This document shows, piece after piece, positions 1 through 9,423 of a stretch of DNA of 64,000 nt. Each line of letters opens with the position of its first letter. Within the stretch, counting starts at the first letter, position 1. Source of the stretch: Pseudomonas mucidolens (GTDB lineage Bacteria; Pseudomonadota; Gammaproteobacteria; Pseudomonadales; Pseudomonadaceae). The translations under genes were made by a program, and so were the position numbers. The stretch covers positions 868,001 through 932,000 of the forward strand of contig NZ_LT629802.1 in the NCBI RefSeq assembly GCF_900106045.1. Reading direction: 5' to 3'. Under the pieces are notes generated by a model, which did not search any database, had not been told where the DNA came from, and saw only the letters and a program-made list of their open reading frames with translations.

Positions 1-1
1 C

Positions 2-736
2 CAGGATCTAGAGGCCGTGGAGCGCCCGATCGATGCCAAAATCGTCGATTACCGTCCGGCCGAAAACAAGGAACGCATTTACCCCATGGGGGCGATCCGC
101 AAGATCAGCGGAAAATTGCGTTACGACGGCCAGGCCACCGCTCGTGGCCCGGTCACAGGACTTACCTACGAACTGCCCGCCGAACACAGCTCCAGCGACG
201 CCTTCAAGGCCGCGCGTGAAGCGCTGCAAAAGCAGGGCGCGCAATTGTTGTTCTGGTGCAAGGCACGTGACTGCGGCGAAAGCAGCCTGTGGGCCAATGA
301 CGTGCTGGGCAACGCCAAGCTGGTGGGCGCAGATGTCCAGCAGGAGTTCCTCCTGTCACGCCTCGCCGCACCGCAGGATAACTCGTTGGTGGCGCTGTAC
401 GGGATTACTCGTGGTAATCGCCGGGCTTATCTGCATGTCGAGCAACTGGATGCGAGCACGCCATTGGCGGACGTGCGACCGACCTCGGCGACATTGCTGC
501 GTGTGTTAAAAAGTACCGACACGCTGGATTTTCCGGAACTGAGTGGCGAGCCCGATCCTGTCTGGCTGACCTTGATCTCTCGAGGATTGAACCTGGATAC
601 CAGCTTGAGGGTCAGTGTGAGCGGGGCAGATGCCGAGGCCTGGCGCAAGGGCTTGGTGGGGAAGGGCGTGCGTGAGGCGCGCCTGGAAACCGGGACTGCC
701 GAGACCAAGGGCCTGCACCTGCAAGTAATCCGCTGA
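2..736 (+). CDS. DUF4892 domain-containing protein, 5' end outside window
   Basis: The reading frame is open from the first bases of the window to the TGA at 734-736, so the start lies upstream; 244 residues are visible. The early segment reading IVDYRPAENKERIYPMG resembles the conserved DUF4892 region that follows the signal peptide in these Pseudomonas envelope proteins. The last ~70 residues have alternating beta/alpha character compatible with an OmpA-like C-terminal part, but I see no clear peptidoglycan-binding motif. Function is unknown; a periplasmic or envelope location is inferred from the family. A GC-rich hairpin follows the stop. A GTG at 17 is possible but would cut into the conserved region. 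Confidence 0.75.
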   Translation, partial: QDLEAVERPIDAKIVDYRPAENKERIYPMGAIRKISGKLRYDGQATARGPVTGLTYELPAEHSSSDAFKAAREALQKQGAQLLFWCKARDCGESSLWANDVLGNAKLVGADVQQEFLLSRLAAPQDNSLVALYGITRGNRRAYLHVEQLDASTPLADVRPTSATLLRVLKSTDTLDFPELSGEPDPVWLTLISRGLNLDTSLRVSVSGADAEAWRKGLVGKGVREARLETGTAETKGLHLQVIR

Positions 737-744
737 CCGGTCAG

Positions 745-769
745 GGCGAACGGATCGGTGCCGTTCGCC
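745..769 (+). terminator. Hairpin after the DUF4892 gene
   Basis: GGCGAACGG and CCGTTCGCC form a perfect 9-bp stem around a 7-base loop, 9 bases after the stop codon. There is no T run, so it may be a weak or Rho-assisted terminator. Confidence 0.45.
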
Positions 770-806
770 TAAACTCACGTCCTGACAACTTTTTTCGAGA
801 AACTAC

Positions 807-1874
807 ATGCTCAACAACGATCGCCTGCTGGTGCAGATCCTGCTCCTGGTGCTGTTTGGTGCCAGCTTTTGGGTGATGGCGCCGTTCTGGTCGGCGCTGT
901 TCTGGGGCGCGGTGCTGGCGTTTGCCAGTTGGCCGTTGATGCGTCTGCTGACCCGCACGCTGGGTGGCCGTGAATCCCTGGCGGCGGGAGTCCTGACGTT
1001 GGGCTGGATGCTGTTGGTGGCGGTGCCGTTGGTGTGGCTGGGTTTCAACCTCGCGGACCATGTGCGCGACGCCGTGGCGCTGATCAAGAATATCCAGGTC
1101 GATGGCTTTCCTGAGGCGCCCACCTGGCTGGGTTCCTTTCCTTTTATCGGCGAGCGGCTGGTCGGTATGTGGGACAGCATTGATCAGCAGGGCGCGGCCT
1201 TGATGGCCACGCTCAAGCCGTATCTGGGGCAGGTCGGCAACTGGCTGCTGGCCCGCAGCGCACAGATTGGCGGCGGGATCCTGGAACTGACCCTGAGCCT
1301 GGTGTTCGTGTTCTTTTTCTACCGGGACGGGCCGCGCCTGGCGATGTTCGTCCACCGGTTGCTGGAGCGTTTGATTGGCGACCGCGCCGGATACTACATC
1401 GAACTGGTCGCCGGTACCGTGCAGCGGGTGGTCAACGGCGTGATCGGTACAGCGGCGGCCCAGGCGCTACTGGCATTGATCGGCTTCCTGATCGCCGGCG
1501 TGCCGGGGGCGCTGGTGCTGGGGATTGTGACTTTCCTGCTGAGCCTGATTCCCATGGGACCGCCGCTGGTGTGGATCCCGGCCACGGCCTGGTTGGCGTG
1601 GCAGGGCGATTACACCTATGCGGTGTTCCTGGGGGTGTGGGGGACTTTCATCATCAGCGGCGTGGATAACGTGCTCAAGCCGTACTTGATCAGCCGTGGC
1701 GGTAACTTGCCGTTGGTGATTGTGTTGCTTGGGGTGTTTGGCGGATTGATTGCGTTTGGCTTTATCGGGCTGTTTATCGGGCCGACGTTGCTGGCGGTGG
1801 CTTACAGCCTGTTGACGGATTGGAGTGCCAGTCAGACTCAGGCTCAGGCACTGCGGAAAGATGAGGTAGGGTAG
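807..1874 (+). CDS. AI-2E family transporter (PerM/YdiK type)
   Basis: This 355-residue integral membrane protein has the layout of the AI-2E exporter family (PF01594): two hydrophobic segments within the first ~70 residues, a soluble stretch at ~75-150, then about five more membrane segments. Residues after ~205 (GTAAAQALLALIGFLIAGVP, then GNLPLVIVLLGVFGGLIAFG) match the family's conserved C-terminal half. Family members export autoinducer-2 or other small solutes or ions; the substrate here cannot be read from sequence, and Pseudomonas generally lacks LuxS, so AI-2 is unlikely. It lies 70 bp after the DUF4892 gene and 135 bp before pyrF on the same strand. Confidence 0.88.
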   Translation: MLNNDRLLVQILLLVLFGASFWVMAPFWSALFWGAVLAFASWPLMRLLTRTLGGRESLAAGVLTLGWMLLVAVPLVWLGFNLADHVRDAVALIKNIQVDGFPEAPTWLGSFPFIGERLVGMWDSIDQQGAALMATLKPYLGQVGNWLLARSAQIGGGILELTLSLVFVFFFYRDGPRLAMFVHRLLERLIGDRAGYYIELVAGTVQRVVNGVIGTAAAQALLALIGFLIAGVPGALVLGIVTFLLSLIPMGPPLVWIPATAWLAWQGDYTYAVFLGVWGTFIISGVDNVLKPYLISRGGNLPLVIVLLGVFGGLIAFGFIGLFIGPTLLAVAYSLLTDWSASQTQAQALRKDEVG

Positions 1875-1893
1875 AGGTTTTCTCTCCTACAGC

Positions 1894-1916
1894 GACGCTC
1901 GGCTAAGCTGAGTGTC
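1894..1916. repeat. Imperfect 23-bp palindrome before pyrF
   Basis: An interrupted palindrome centred on GGCTAAGC lies between the AI-2E gene and pyrF. It is flanked by TCCTAC on the left and GAAGGAGGA on the right, which looks like a decayed REP half-element. It may also act as a weak terminator. Confidence 0.35.
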
Positions 1917-2009
1917 TGCGAAGGAGGATTTACCGATCATCGGGCCCCGCAAAGGCGCGGCTTGCGCTACAATCCGCGCCGATTTCGACTTGCCTGAGAG
2001 CCCATACCA

Positions 2010-2708
2010 ATGCCCGTCTGCCAGACTCCTATCATCGTCGCCCTGGATTACCCTACCCGTGACGCCGCGCTGAAGCTGGCTGACCAGTTGGACCCCAAGT
2101 TTTGCCGGGTCAAGGTCGGTAAGGAACTCTTCACCAGTTGCGCCGCGGAAATTGTCGGCACCCTGCGTGACAAAGGCTTCGAGGTGTTCCTCGACCTGAA
2201 ATTCCACGACATCCCCAACACCACGGCAATGGCGGTCAAAGCCGCAGCGGAGATGGGTGTGTGGATGGTCAATGTGCATTGCTCAGGCGGCTTGCGCATG
2301 ATGACGGCCTGCCGTGAAGTGCTGGAACAACGCGGCGGTCCCAAGCCATTGCTGATCGGCGTGACCGTGCTGACCAGCATGGAACGTGAAGACCTGGCCG
2401 GGATCGGCCTGGATATCGAACCACAGGAACAAGTGTTGCGTCTGGCAGCTTTGGCACAGAAGGCCGGCCTGGATGGGCTGGTCTGTTCGGCACTGGAAGC
2501 CCAGGCGTTGAAAAGCGCCCACCCGTCGCTGCAGTTGGTGACACCGGGGATTCGTCCGGCGGGTAGCGCCCAGGATGATCAGCGTCGAATTCTGACGCCT
2601 CGCCAGGCGCTGGATGCGGGCTCCGATTATCTGGTTATCGGTCGCCCGATCAGCCAGGCGGCTGATCCAGCCAAGGCCTTGGCGGCCGTCGTGGCCGAGA
2701 TCGCCTGA
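2010..2708 (+). CDS. pyrF: Orotidine-5'-phosphate decarboxylase
   Basis: PyrF converts OMP to UMP, the last step of de novo pyrimidine synthesis, as a cytosolic TIM-barrel dimer. The 232-residue product is full length for bacterial PyrF. The catalytic D-x-K-x-x-D set is present as Asp62, Lys64 and Asp67 in [11 protein letters not shown], and the phosphate-binding loop appears as TPGIRPAG near residue 180, followed by [11 protein letters not shown]. The start follows a weak GAGAG ribosome site. It ends 35 bp from the convergent oxidoreductase gene, with a shared hairpin between them. Confidence 0.98.
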   Translation: MPVCQTPIIVALDYPTRDAALKLADQLDPKFCRVKVGKELFTSCAAEIVGTLRDKGFEVFLDLKFHDIPNTTAMAVKAAAEMGVWMVNVHCSGGLRMMTACREVLEQRGGPKPLLIGVTVLTSMEREDLAGIGLDIEPQEQVLRLAALAQKAGLDGLVCSALEAQALKSAHPSLQLVTPGIRPAGSAQDDQRRILTPRQALDAGSDYLVIGRPISQAADPAKALAAVVAEIA

Positions 2709-2713
2709 TCTGT

Positions 2714-2740
2714 TGTGGGGCCGGTTTACCGGCCCCCACA
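2714..2740. terminator. Shared hairpin between convergent pyrF and oxidoreductase genes
   Basis: TGTGGGGCCGG and CCGGCCCCCACA pair almost perfectly around a TTTA loop between two convergent stop codons. No T tract follows on either strand, so termination is inferred from position and stem strength. Confidence 0.5.
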
Positions 2741-2743
2741 GGC

Positions 2744-3751
2744 TTAGCTGACTTTCAGCACCAACTTGCCAAAGTTCTCGCCGTTGAACAGTTTCATCAG
2801 CGTCTCCGGGAACGTCTCCAGGCCTTCGACAATATCCTCCTTGCTCTTGAGCTTGCCCTGCGCCATCCAGCCGGCCATTTCCTGCCCGGCTGCGGCAAAG
2901 TTCGCCGCGTGGTCCATCACTACGAACCCTTCCATGCGCGCCCGGTTGACCAGCAATGACAGATAGTTGGACGGCCCTTTCACGGCTTCCTTGTTGTTGT
3001 ACTGGCTGATAGCACCGCAGATCACCACCCGCGCTTTCATGGCCAGGCGGCTGAGTACGGCGTCGAGAATATCGCCGCCGACGTTATCGAAATACACGTC
3101 CACGCCTTTTGGGCACTCACGTTTAAGGCCTGCCGCCACGTCTTCGTGCTTGTAATCGATGGCCGCGTCAAAACCCAGTTCATCCACCAGGAATCTGCAT
3201 TTGTCGGCCCCACCGGCAATGCCCACTACACGACAGCCTTTGATTTTGGCAATCTGCCCGGCGATGCTGCCCACCGCACCCGCCGCACCGGAAATTACCA
3301 CGGTTTCTCCGGCTTTGGGTGCCCCGGTGTCGAGCAGGGCGAAATAGGCTGTCATGCCGGTCATGCCCAGGGCCGACAGATACACCGGCAGCGGTGCGAG
3401 CGTCGGATCGACCTTATAGAAACCGCGAGGTTCGCCGAGAAAATAGTCCTGTACACCCAGCGCGCCGTTGACGTAATCGCCCACGCTGAACTTCGGGTTA
3501 TTTGATGCAATGACCTGCCCAACGCCGAGCGCCCGCATGACTTCGCCGATAGCCACTGGCGGAATGTAGGACTTGCCTTCGTTCATCCAGCCACGCATGG
3601 CGGGATCCAGGGACAAGTACTCGTTGCGTACCAGGATCTGACCCTCCTGAAGGGTACCCAGCGGGAGTTCCTGATAAGTGAAGGTATCCCGCGTGGCCGC
3701 GCCGACCGGGCGTGTGGCGAGTAGAAATTGGCGATTGGTCTGGGCAGTCAT
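2744..3751 (-). CDS. NADP-dependent zinc-free medium-chain oxidoreductase (CurA/YncB family)
   Basis: The 335-residue protein belongs to the MDR branch of prostaglandin-reductase/CurA-like alkenal/one oxidoreductases. The family N-terminus (LATRPVGAATRDTF), the segment LSLDPAMRGWM near residues 47-57, the Rossmann dinucleotide loop SGAAGAVGSIAGQIA near 150-165 and DVYFDNVGGDILD near 215 are all visible. No zinc ligands are seen. Members reduce the double bond of alpha,beta-unsaturated carbonyl compounds with NADPH, a detoxification role; the exact substrate is unknown. It is transcribed toward pyrF as a single gene. Confidence 0.9.
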   Translation of the reverse strand: MTAQTNRQFLLATRPVGAATRDTFTYQELPLGTLQEGQILVRNEYLSLDPAMRGWMNEGKSYIPPVAIGEVMRALGVGQVIASNNPKFSVGDYVNGALGVQDYFLGEPRGFYKVDPTLAPLPVYLSALGMTGMTAYFALLDTGAPKAGETVVISGAAGAVGSIAGQIAKIKGCRVVGIAGGADKCRFLVDELGFDAAIDYKHEDVAAGLKRECPKGVDVYFDNVGGDILDAVLSRLAMKARVVICGAISQYNNKEAVKGPSNYLSLLVNRARMEGFVVMDHAANFAAAGQEMAGWMAQGKLKSKEDIVEGLETFPETLMKLFNGENFGKLVLKVS

Positions 3752-3976
3752 GGCAGAGACTCTGGATAAATGAGCCTAGAGTGATAGACCCTCCCGTTAG
3801 GAGAGGCAAGCTTGCCCGATGGGTGCGAATGCCCGTCGATAGGCTGGATTGATAGTGCGGCCTGAGGACTTATCACTGTCACTCATGGATCCTTAACCGG
3901 CCTTCTGATAGTGCTGACGTACAGGCGTGGGCACTGGCTATGCTGGGCCGACGAATCGATACCCAAGGACAGAAGC

Positions 3977-4738
3977 ATGAGTATGACGTTTTCCGGTCAG
4001 GTCGCCCTGGTGACGGGTGCAGCCGCAGGCATTGGCCGTGCTACGGCACTGGCATTCGCTGCCGAAGGTTTGAAGGTAGTGGTCGCAGACCTGGATGTGG
4101 CGGGCGGCGAGGGCACGGTTGAACTGATCTATGCAGCAGGTGGTGAAGCGGTTTTTGTGCGCTGTAATGTCACCGAGGAAGCGGATGTGCAGCACCTGAT
4201 GCAACAGGTGATCGTTGCGTATGGCCGGCTGGACTACGCCTTCAACAATGCGGGCATCGAGATCGAAAAAGGCCGGCTGGCGGAGGGTACCCTGGACGAG
4301 TTCGACGCCATCATGGGCGTCAACGTCAAGGGCGTGTGGTTGTGCATGAAACACCAACTGCCGTTGCTGTTGGCCCAAGGCGGTGGCGCCATCGTCAACA
4401 CTGCCTCGGTCGCTGGGTTGGGTGCGGCGCCAAAAATGAGTATTTATGCCGCCTCCAAGCATGCAGTGATTGGTCTGACCAAGTCGGCGGCGATTGAGTA
4501 CGCGAAAAAGAAAATCCGCGTCAATGCCGTTTGCCCGGCGGTGATCGACACAGACATGTTTCGTCGCGCCTATGAAGCCGACCCGCGTAAAGCCGAGTTT
4601 GCAGCCGCCATGCACCCGGTAGGGCGTATCGGTAAGGTCGAGGAAATCGCCAGCGCGGTCCTTTACTTGTGCAGCGATGGTGCGGCATTCACCACCGGTC
4701 ACGCACTGGCCGTAGATGGCGGCGCGACGGCCATTTAG
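3977..4738 (+). CDS. SDR family oxidoreductase
   Basis: This 253-residue classical short-chain dehydrogenase has the cofactor motif TGAAAGIG at residues 13-20, the NNAG motif after YAFN, the Ser of VNTASVAG and the YAASK catalytic pair near residues 157-161. An Asp after the second strand (VVVADLD) favours NAD(H). The start at 3977 is chosen because AAGGACAG precedes it and it places the Rossmann motif at the usual distance; a longer open frame back to 3911 adds 22 unrelated residues. It ends in the family pattern GHALAVDGGATAI. The substrate is not predictable. Confidence 0.92.
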   Translation: MSMTFSGQVALVTGAAAGIGRATALAFAAEGLKVVVADLDVAGGEGTVELIYAAGGEAVFVRCNVTEEADVQHLMQQVIVAYGRLDYAFNNAGIEIEKGRLAEGTLDEFDAIMGVNVKGVWLCMKHQLPLLLAQGGGAIVNTASVAGLGAAPKMSIYAASKHAVIGLTKSAAIEYAKKKIRVNAVCPAVIDTDMFRRAYEADPRKAEFAAAMHPVGRIGKVEEIASAVLYLCSDGAAFTTGHALAVDGGATAI

Positions 4739-4943
4739 GACCTGATGCCGTGGGGTATTCAGAAAGACCTTTGGAGCGCTGTGAGACTTTTCCGGCGATG
4801 GCTAGATGCCTCGATCCATTATGTTTCAATAGGTAAATAACCCAGTAAAATCAAAGCTTTAATAAACTTATGGACGAAGTGTGGTGGACCTTCTGTGCTT
4901 AACTGGTTTGGGTTAAATGACAAACAGATTAAGCAGGTGGCGC

Positions 4944-6368
4944 ATGGATTTAGAGATCAATCGACAAGCCTTGATACCGGTGGTTCAGCAGATCGTCAGC
5001 GCAGTGGCCGAGTGGATTCGGGAAAGCGGGGTGAGTCCTGGCACTCGCCTGCCTTCCATCCGGCAACTGGCTCATGACAACCTGCTCAGTCAATCCAGCG
5101 TGATCGAGGCATTCGAACGAATGGTGGCCGACGGCCTGTTGGCCTCAAGGCACGGTTCGGTTTTTTTCGTCGCGGCGCAACCGCCTGCCGACAGCCCTGC
5201 CACTGAATGCCAATGGCATGAGGGGGCAGAACAGGACTGGGGCGCCTTTACCGATGGCCCGTTGGGCGAGTTAAAGCTGGGATGCGGTTGGCTGCCGGAC
5301 TCATGGCGCGAGAACGATGACATCAGCTATGCGATTCGTGAAATCACCCGCACCGATATCGCCGGGGTTTTCAACTACAGTACGCCCCTTGGCTTACCGG
5401 TATTGCGTGAGCAGTTGTTCAAGCGCCTGACCCAGATTCAAGTGGCCGCCAGCGCCGACCGTATCCTGACGACCCAGGGCGCCAGTCATGCCCACGACTT
5501 GTTGATACGCACGCTGCTCAAGGCCGGTGACACGGTCGTGATTGAAAGCCCGGGCTATGCCAATCTCTATCGCTTGCTGGCCTTTCATGGCGTCAAGTTG
5601 CTGGAGGTTCCCAGGACGCGCAGTGGCCCGGACCTCCAGGCCCTCGAAGCGTTGCTGGCGATTCATCATCCCCGGTGCTTGTTCATCAATAGCCTCTACC
5701 ATAACCCGACAGGCACCAGTCTTTCCTTGGCGGTGGCCGAGCGCCTGTTGCATCTGGCGCGTACCCGGGATTTCCTGATTATCGAGGAGGACGTCTATGG
5801 CGACCTGCAACACGCCTCGTGTACCCGGCTGGCGGCTTTATCCCATGACGAAAGGGTGATCTACGTCGCGAGTTTTTCCAAAACCTTGAGTAGTGCGCTG
5901 CGAGTCGGCTATCTCACGGCCAGCGCAGCCATTATCGCGCAGTTGGTCAAGGTCAAGACGCTGACGGGCATGGGAACCTCGCGTTTTGCCGAGGCCGTAG
6001 TGGCCACGCTTTTGGCCAACGGTACCTATCGCAAATGGGTCCAACGTTTGCGTCGGCGATTGAGTGCAGAAATGGCCGCGACCCTGCAAGTGCTGGAAGA
6101 TGAGGAGTGGGAGGTTTTCGCCGTGCCAGCGGGCGGTATGTTTCTTTGGGCGAGGCCGGGGGTGGGGGATAGATCACAATTGCCGGCACAGGCTCGTCGC
6201 TGCGGGGTCCTACTATCGTCGGGCTCCTTGTTCAGCCCGACGGGCGAGCACAGTGACTGGCAACGTATCAATGTGGCCTATGCAGGTGACCGGCGGGCGC
6301 AGGCGCTGTTCAAGGCCATGGGCCCGTCCGGATCGACCTCCACGAGTCTGAAAACGACGAAGATGTAG
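4944..6368 (+). CDS. MocR-type GntR/aminotransferase transcriptional regulator
   Basis: The 474-residue protein fuses an N-terminal GntR winged helix (residues ~1-80, with GTRLPSIRQLA and SQSSVIEAFERM) to a fold-type I aminotransferase domain (~110-460). The PLP lysine is Lys313 in SFSKTLSSALRVGY, and SLYHNPTGTS and IIEEDVYGDL line the cofactor pocket. MocR proteins bind DNA and sense amino acids or vitamins through PLP; a catalytic role is less likely. ATG 4944 is preferred over ATG 4917 because it is closer to the usual family start and has AGCAGGTGG upstream. The preceding 200 bp is AT-rich and probably carries the promoter. The regulated gene is not evident; the SDR gene upstream is a candidate. 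Confidence 0.88.
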   Translation: MDLEINRQALIPVVQQIVSAVAEWIRESGVSPGTRLPSIRQLAHDNLLSQSSVIEAFERMVADGLLASRHGSVFFVAAQPPADSPATECQWHEGAEQDWGAFTDGPLGELKLGCGWLPDSWRENDDISYAIREITRTDIAGVFNYSTPLGLPVLREQLFKRLTQIQVAASADRILTTQGASHAHDLLIRTLLKAGDTVVIESPGYANLYRLLAFHGVKLLEVPRTRSGPDLQALEALLAIHHPRCLFINSLYHNPTGTSLSLAVAERLLHLARTRDFLIIEEDVYGDLQHASCTRLAALSHDERVIYVASFSKTLSSALRVGYLTASAAIIAQLVKVKTLTGMGTSRFAEAVVATLLANGTYRKWVQRLRRRLSAEMAATLQVLEDEEWEVFAVPAGGMFLWARPGVGDRSQLPAQARRCGVLLSSGSLFSPTGEHSDWQRINVAYAGDRRAQALFKAMGPSGSTSTSLKTTKM

Positions 6369-6482
6369 CTTTTTGCCATTATTCTCGTGCTGGCATCTTG
6401 TGTTCCGGGGCTTGTCGTTGCGAATCTCCCCGCATGGATACCGAGGTTGTGGTATTCGCCTTGCCAAGAGGACTCAAACGCA

Positions 6483-8453
6483 ATGATTTCGGGCATGCAA
6501 CGACGTTTTTCCAACCTTGGAATGGCGAAAAAACTGGCGCTGGGGTTCTTCCTGGTTCTTCTGCTGACGGCGGCGGTGGCTGCGATTGGCGTGTGGTCCC
6601 TGCAAACCATCGGCTCTCGATTCGAAGGACTCAAAGGTATGTCCTCCCTCAACAATGGTTTGTTGAAGGTGCGCTTGATCGAGCAGAACTACGCATTGCG
6701 CTCCGATTCCGAGTCCGTGGATGCCTTGAATGAAGGCGTGGATGGCCTGGTGGCTGAAGCGCAGGCACTCAAAGCTTTGTCTGCAGCCAACGAGCCGGCA
6801 ATGACGGCGGTGGAGCAGGCCCTGACTGCCTATCGCCAGGCCTTCGACGAGTTCGTAGAGCTGACCCAGTCCAAGGACCTGGCGTTGGAAATGGCCAGTT
6901 GGTCGGTTTCCAGCGTTGCCAATAACCTCGATGTGTTGCAGGCCGGTCTGGCGGATGACGGTGCTTACGAACTCAAGGAAAGCCAGGGCAGGGAGGGTGC
7001 TGAGCTTATCGAGCAGGCCGGGCAGGTGGGGCAGGTTTCGCGCCTGATGCTGCAGGCCATGAACGAAGCGCGGGTGCGTCTGGATCAAAGTCGCAAGGGC
7101 GACGATGAAGAGAGTGCCGGGCAAGGCAAAATCGAGCAGGCCGAGCAAGCCCTGGTCCAGGCTGAACAACTGAAAACCACAGTCAAGGATCCGGGCTATC
7201 AAACTGTATTGAATGAAGTGGCCGGGCACATTGCCGCGTTCAGCGAGAAACTTGATGAGTACACCGGCTTGCTGGCTCAGGAAAAGATCGTCTACCAGCA
7301 ATTGCATGACCGCGCGGACCAGGTGGTCTCGCAGGTCAATCAGGCTTACGACGCGCAGTACCGTTCGATGCAGGAGCAATTGCATGAAAGTGCTTGGCTG
7401 ATCATCGTTTCCTCGGCCCTGGCTTTATTGATGGGATTGATTGCCGCGTGGGTCATCACCCGGTTGATCGTCACGCCATTGCGCAGTGTGATCGGGGTTG
7501 CGCAGAAAATTGCCGCCGGCGATCTCAGTGGTCGAATGGAGGTAACCCGACGTGACGAGATGGGGCAGTTGATGCTGGCCATGCAGCAGATGGGGAGCGG
7601 CCTGAGTAGCATGGTCAGCGGTCTGCAGGCGGGTATCGAGCAACTGGCCAGCTCCGCCCACTCGTTATCCAGTGTGACCGAGCAGACCAATATTGAAGTC
7701 AGCAGCCAGAAAGAGGAAACCGAGCAAGTCGCTACCGCAATGAACCAGATGACCGCCACGGTCCACGATGTGGCCCGCAACGCCGAAGAAGCGGCACAGG
7801 CCGCGCAGACTGCTGATGCCAAGGTCGACGGTGGCCAGCGGGTGGTGCGCCAGAGCTTGCAGCGCATCGAGTTGCTGGCCAGTTCCGCGATGAGCGCCAG
7901 CACCAGCATCGAGAGGCTGAGCGCGGAAATCCAGAATATCGGGAGCGTTCTGGAGGTGATCAAGAGTGTGGCGGAGCAGACCAATTTGTTGGCGCTGAAC
8001 GCGGCTATCGAAGCGGCACGGGCGGGTGAGCAGGGGCGTGGGTTTGCGGTGGTGGCCGATGAAGTCCGGGCGCTGGCTCGACGTACCCAGCAATCAACCG
8101 AAGAAATCGAGCGATTGGTGAGTACCTTACGCAGCGCGGCGCAATCGTCGGTGCAGGAGATCAAGCAGAGTGGCGAGCTGGTGAAGCTGGCGGTCAGCGA
8201 TGCATTGGAAACCGAAAGTGCCTTGGGCAGCATTGCCGCGGCGGTATCGCTGATCCAACAGATGAATCAGCAGATCGCGGCGGCGGCCGAGGAGCAGAGT
8301 TCGGTGGCCGAAGAAATCAATCGCAGCGTCACCAGTATTCGCGCCAGCGCCGATCAATCGGCGTTGAGCATGCAGGGTAGCGCGGCGTCGAGCATTGAGC
8401 TGGCGCAGTTGGGGGCTGAGCTTAAAGGAATGGTGGGGCACTTTCGTCTTTGA
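6483..8453 (+). CDS. Methyl-accepting chemotaxis protein with HBM-type sensor domain
   Basis: A 656-residue chemoreceptor. TM1 is about residues 14-33 ([20 protein letters not shown]). A helical periplasmic domain of about 270 residues follows, the size of the helical-bimodular (HBM) sensor known from P. putida McpS. TM2 is near 302-325, then HAMP ([20 protein letters not shown]), then the cytoplasmic signalling domain with the hairpin tip [23 protein letters not shown] receptors bind organic acids or, in other members, other ligands; the ligand here is unknown. The start follows AGAGGACTC; an upstream in-frame ATG at 6387 would add 32 residues unlike any signal anchor. A strong palindrome at the stop codon ends transcription. 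Confidence 0.93.
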   Translation: MISGMQRRFSNLGMAKKLALGFFLVLLLTAAVAAIGVWSLQTIGSRFEGLKGMSSLNNGLLKVRLIEQNYALRSDSESVDALNEGVDGLVAEAQALKALSAANEPAMTAVEQALTAYRQAFDEFVELTQSKDLALEMASWSVSSVANNLDVLQAGLADDGAYELKESQGREGAELIEQAGQVGQVSRLMLQAMNEARVRLDQSRKGDDEESAGQGKIEQAEQALVQAEQLKTTVKDPGYQTVLNEVAGHIAAFSEKLDEYTGLLAQEKIVYQQLHDRADQVVSQVNQAYDAQYRSMQEQLHESAWLIIVSSALALLMGLIAAWVITRLIVTPLRSVIGVAQKIAAGDLSGRMEVTRRDEMGQLMLAMQQMGSGLSSMVSGLQAGIEQLASSAHSLSSVTEQTNIEVSSQKEETEQVATAMNQMTATVHDVARNAEEAAQAAQTADAKVDGGQRVVRQSLQRIELLASSAMSASTSIERLSAEIQNIGSVLEVIKSVAEQTNLLALNAAIEAARAGEQGRGFAVVADEVRALARRTQQSTEEIERLVSTLRSAAQSSVQEIKQSGELVKLAVSDALETESALGSIAAAVSLIQQMNQQIAAAAEEQSSVAEEINRSVTSIRASADQSALSMQGSAASSIELAQLGAELKGMVGHFRL

Positions 8454-8478
8454 TCACCGCGAGGCCGCGGCGATCAAA
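8449..8478. terminator. Bidirectional terminator between chemoreceptor and hydrolase genes
   Basis: TTTGATC, CCGCG, CGCGG and GATCAAA form a near-perfect palindrome overlapping the MCP stop codon and lying 11 bp from the convergent hydrolase stop. The outer TTT/AAA gives a short U run on both strands. Confidence 0.6.
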
Positions 8479-8488
8479 GGCTGAGTGG

Positions 8489-9301
8489 TCAGGTATGATT
8501 GGCGAGGAAGGTGAGCAAGGTCTCGTTGACGATGTCAGGGTTTTCCAGGCTGGAGATATGTCCGGCGTCCGCGATCAGCGTCAGGTCGCAGCCGATCAAC
8601 TCGGCCATTTCCCTGGATTCGGCGGGTGGGCGCGGGGTGTCTTGCTCTCCACACATCACCAGGCAGGTCTCGGCGTTCAGGCGCGGCAGTTGCTCCAGCA
8701 GATCGTCGCGCCCGAAGATCAAGCGGCCCAGGGGCACGATGCTGTGCAGCAGGCGGTCTTTGGGGTACGTCGTCAGTGACTGGCGAAAACTCTGGTACAG
8801 CGCCGATTCCCGGTCGATGCCAGGGCGGAAGAAAATCGGCGCGATCACATCCAGCAGTGGCTCAGGGATAGCGCCCACGTCCTCAATCATCTTGAACAAC
8901 GAGAAGTAATACGCGCGGGTCGCTTCGGGCTCCGCACCCAAGTAAGTGTCCATCAGCACCAGGCTGTTGACCCGCTCGGGCGCTTGCAACGCCAGGCGTG
9001 CGCCCCACATGCCACCGACCGATAAACCCACCAGATTGACTTGAGCGATGTCCAACTGGTCCAGCAAGGCCAGGGTCTGGCGTGCGAGGTCGTCAAGGGA
9101 TTGTGTGGGCGCGGGTAGCGGGCCCGATTCGCCATGGCCCCATAGCTCGGGAACGATCACTCGGTATTTTTGCGACAGGGCGGTTATCTGCGGTGCCCAC
9201 ATGGTGCGGTCCCACAGGTAACTTGAGCCAAGCAAAACCACGGGACCGCTGCCTTGATCCAGATAGTGCAGCGGTTGACCATCAACGACGACGACGGGCA
9301 T
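8489..9301 (-). CDS. Alpha/beta hydrolase
   Basis: This 270-residue alpha/beta-hydrolase-fold protein has the nucleophile elbow GLSVGG (Ser near residue 95), an oxyanion region in VLLGSSYLWDRTMW, and a C-terminal ADAGHIS with the catalytic His. The start at 9301 is chosen because GAGG lies 9 bases upstream; the ATG at 9313 has no ribosome site. It resembles the esterase/lactonase branch (3-oxoadipate enol-lactonase-like), but without neighbouring catabolic genes the substrate is open. Confidence 0.85.
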   Translation of the reverse strand: MPVVVVDGQPLHYLDQGSGPVVLLGSSYLWDRTMWAPQITALSQKYRVIVPELWGHGESGPLPAPTQSLDDLARQTLALLDQLDIAQVNLVGLSVGGMWGARLALQAPERVNSLVLMDTYLGAEPEATRAYYFSLFKMIEDVGAIPEPLLDVIAPIFFRPGIDRESALYQSFRQSLTTYPKDRLLHSIVPLGRLIFGRDDLLEQLPRLNAETCLVMCGEQDTPRPPAESREMAELIGCDLTLIADAGHISSLENPDIVNETLLTFLANHT

Positions 9302-9423
9302 AGCGGGCCTCATTTGTTAAGAGAAGGAAGCCCACTTTTGTACGCGAGTTGCGCGAAGGAGGATAGATGCAGAGTGATGGCACGGGCGCAAACCCTCTGC
9401 GCCCACGGGGTCGGCGGTGAGGG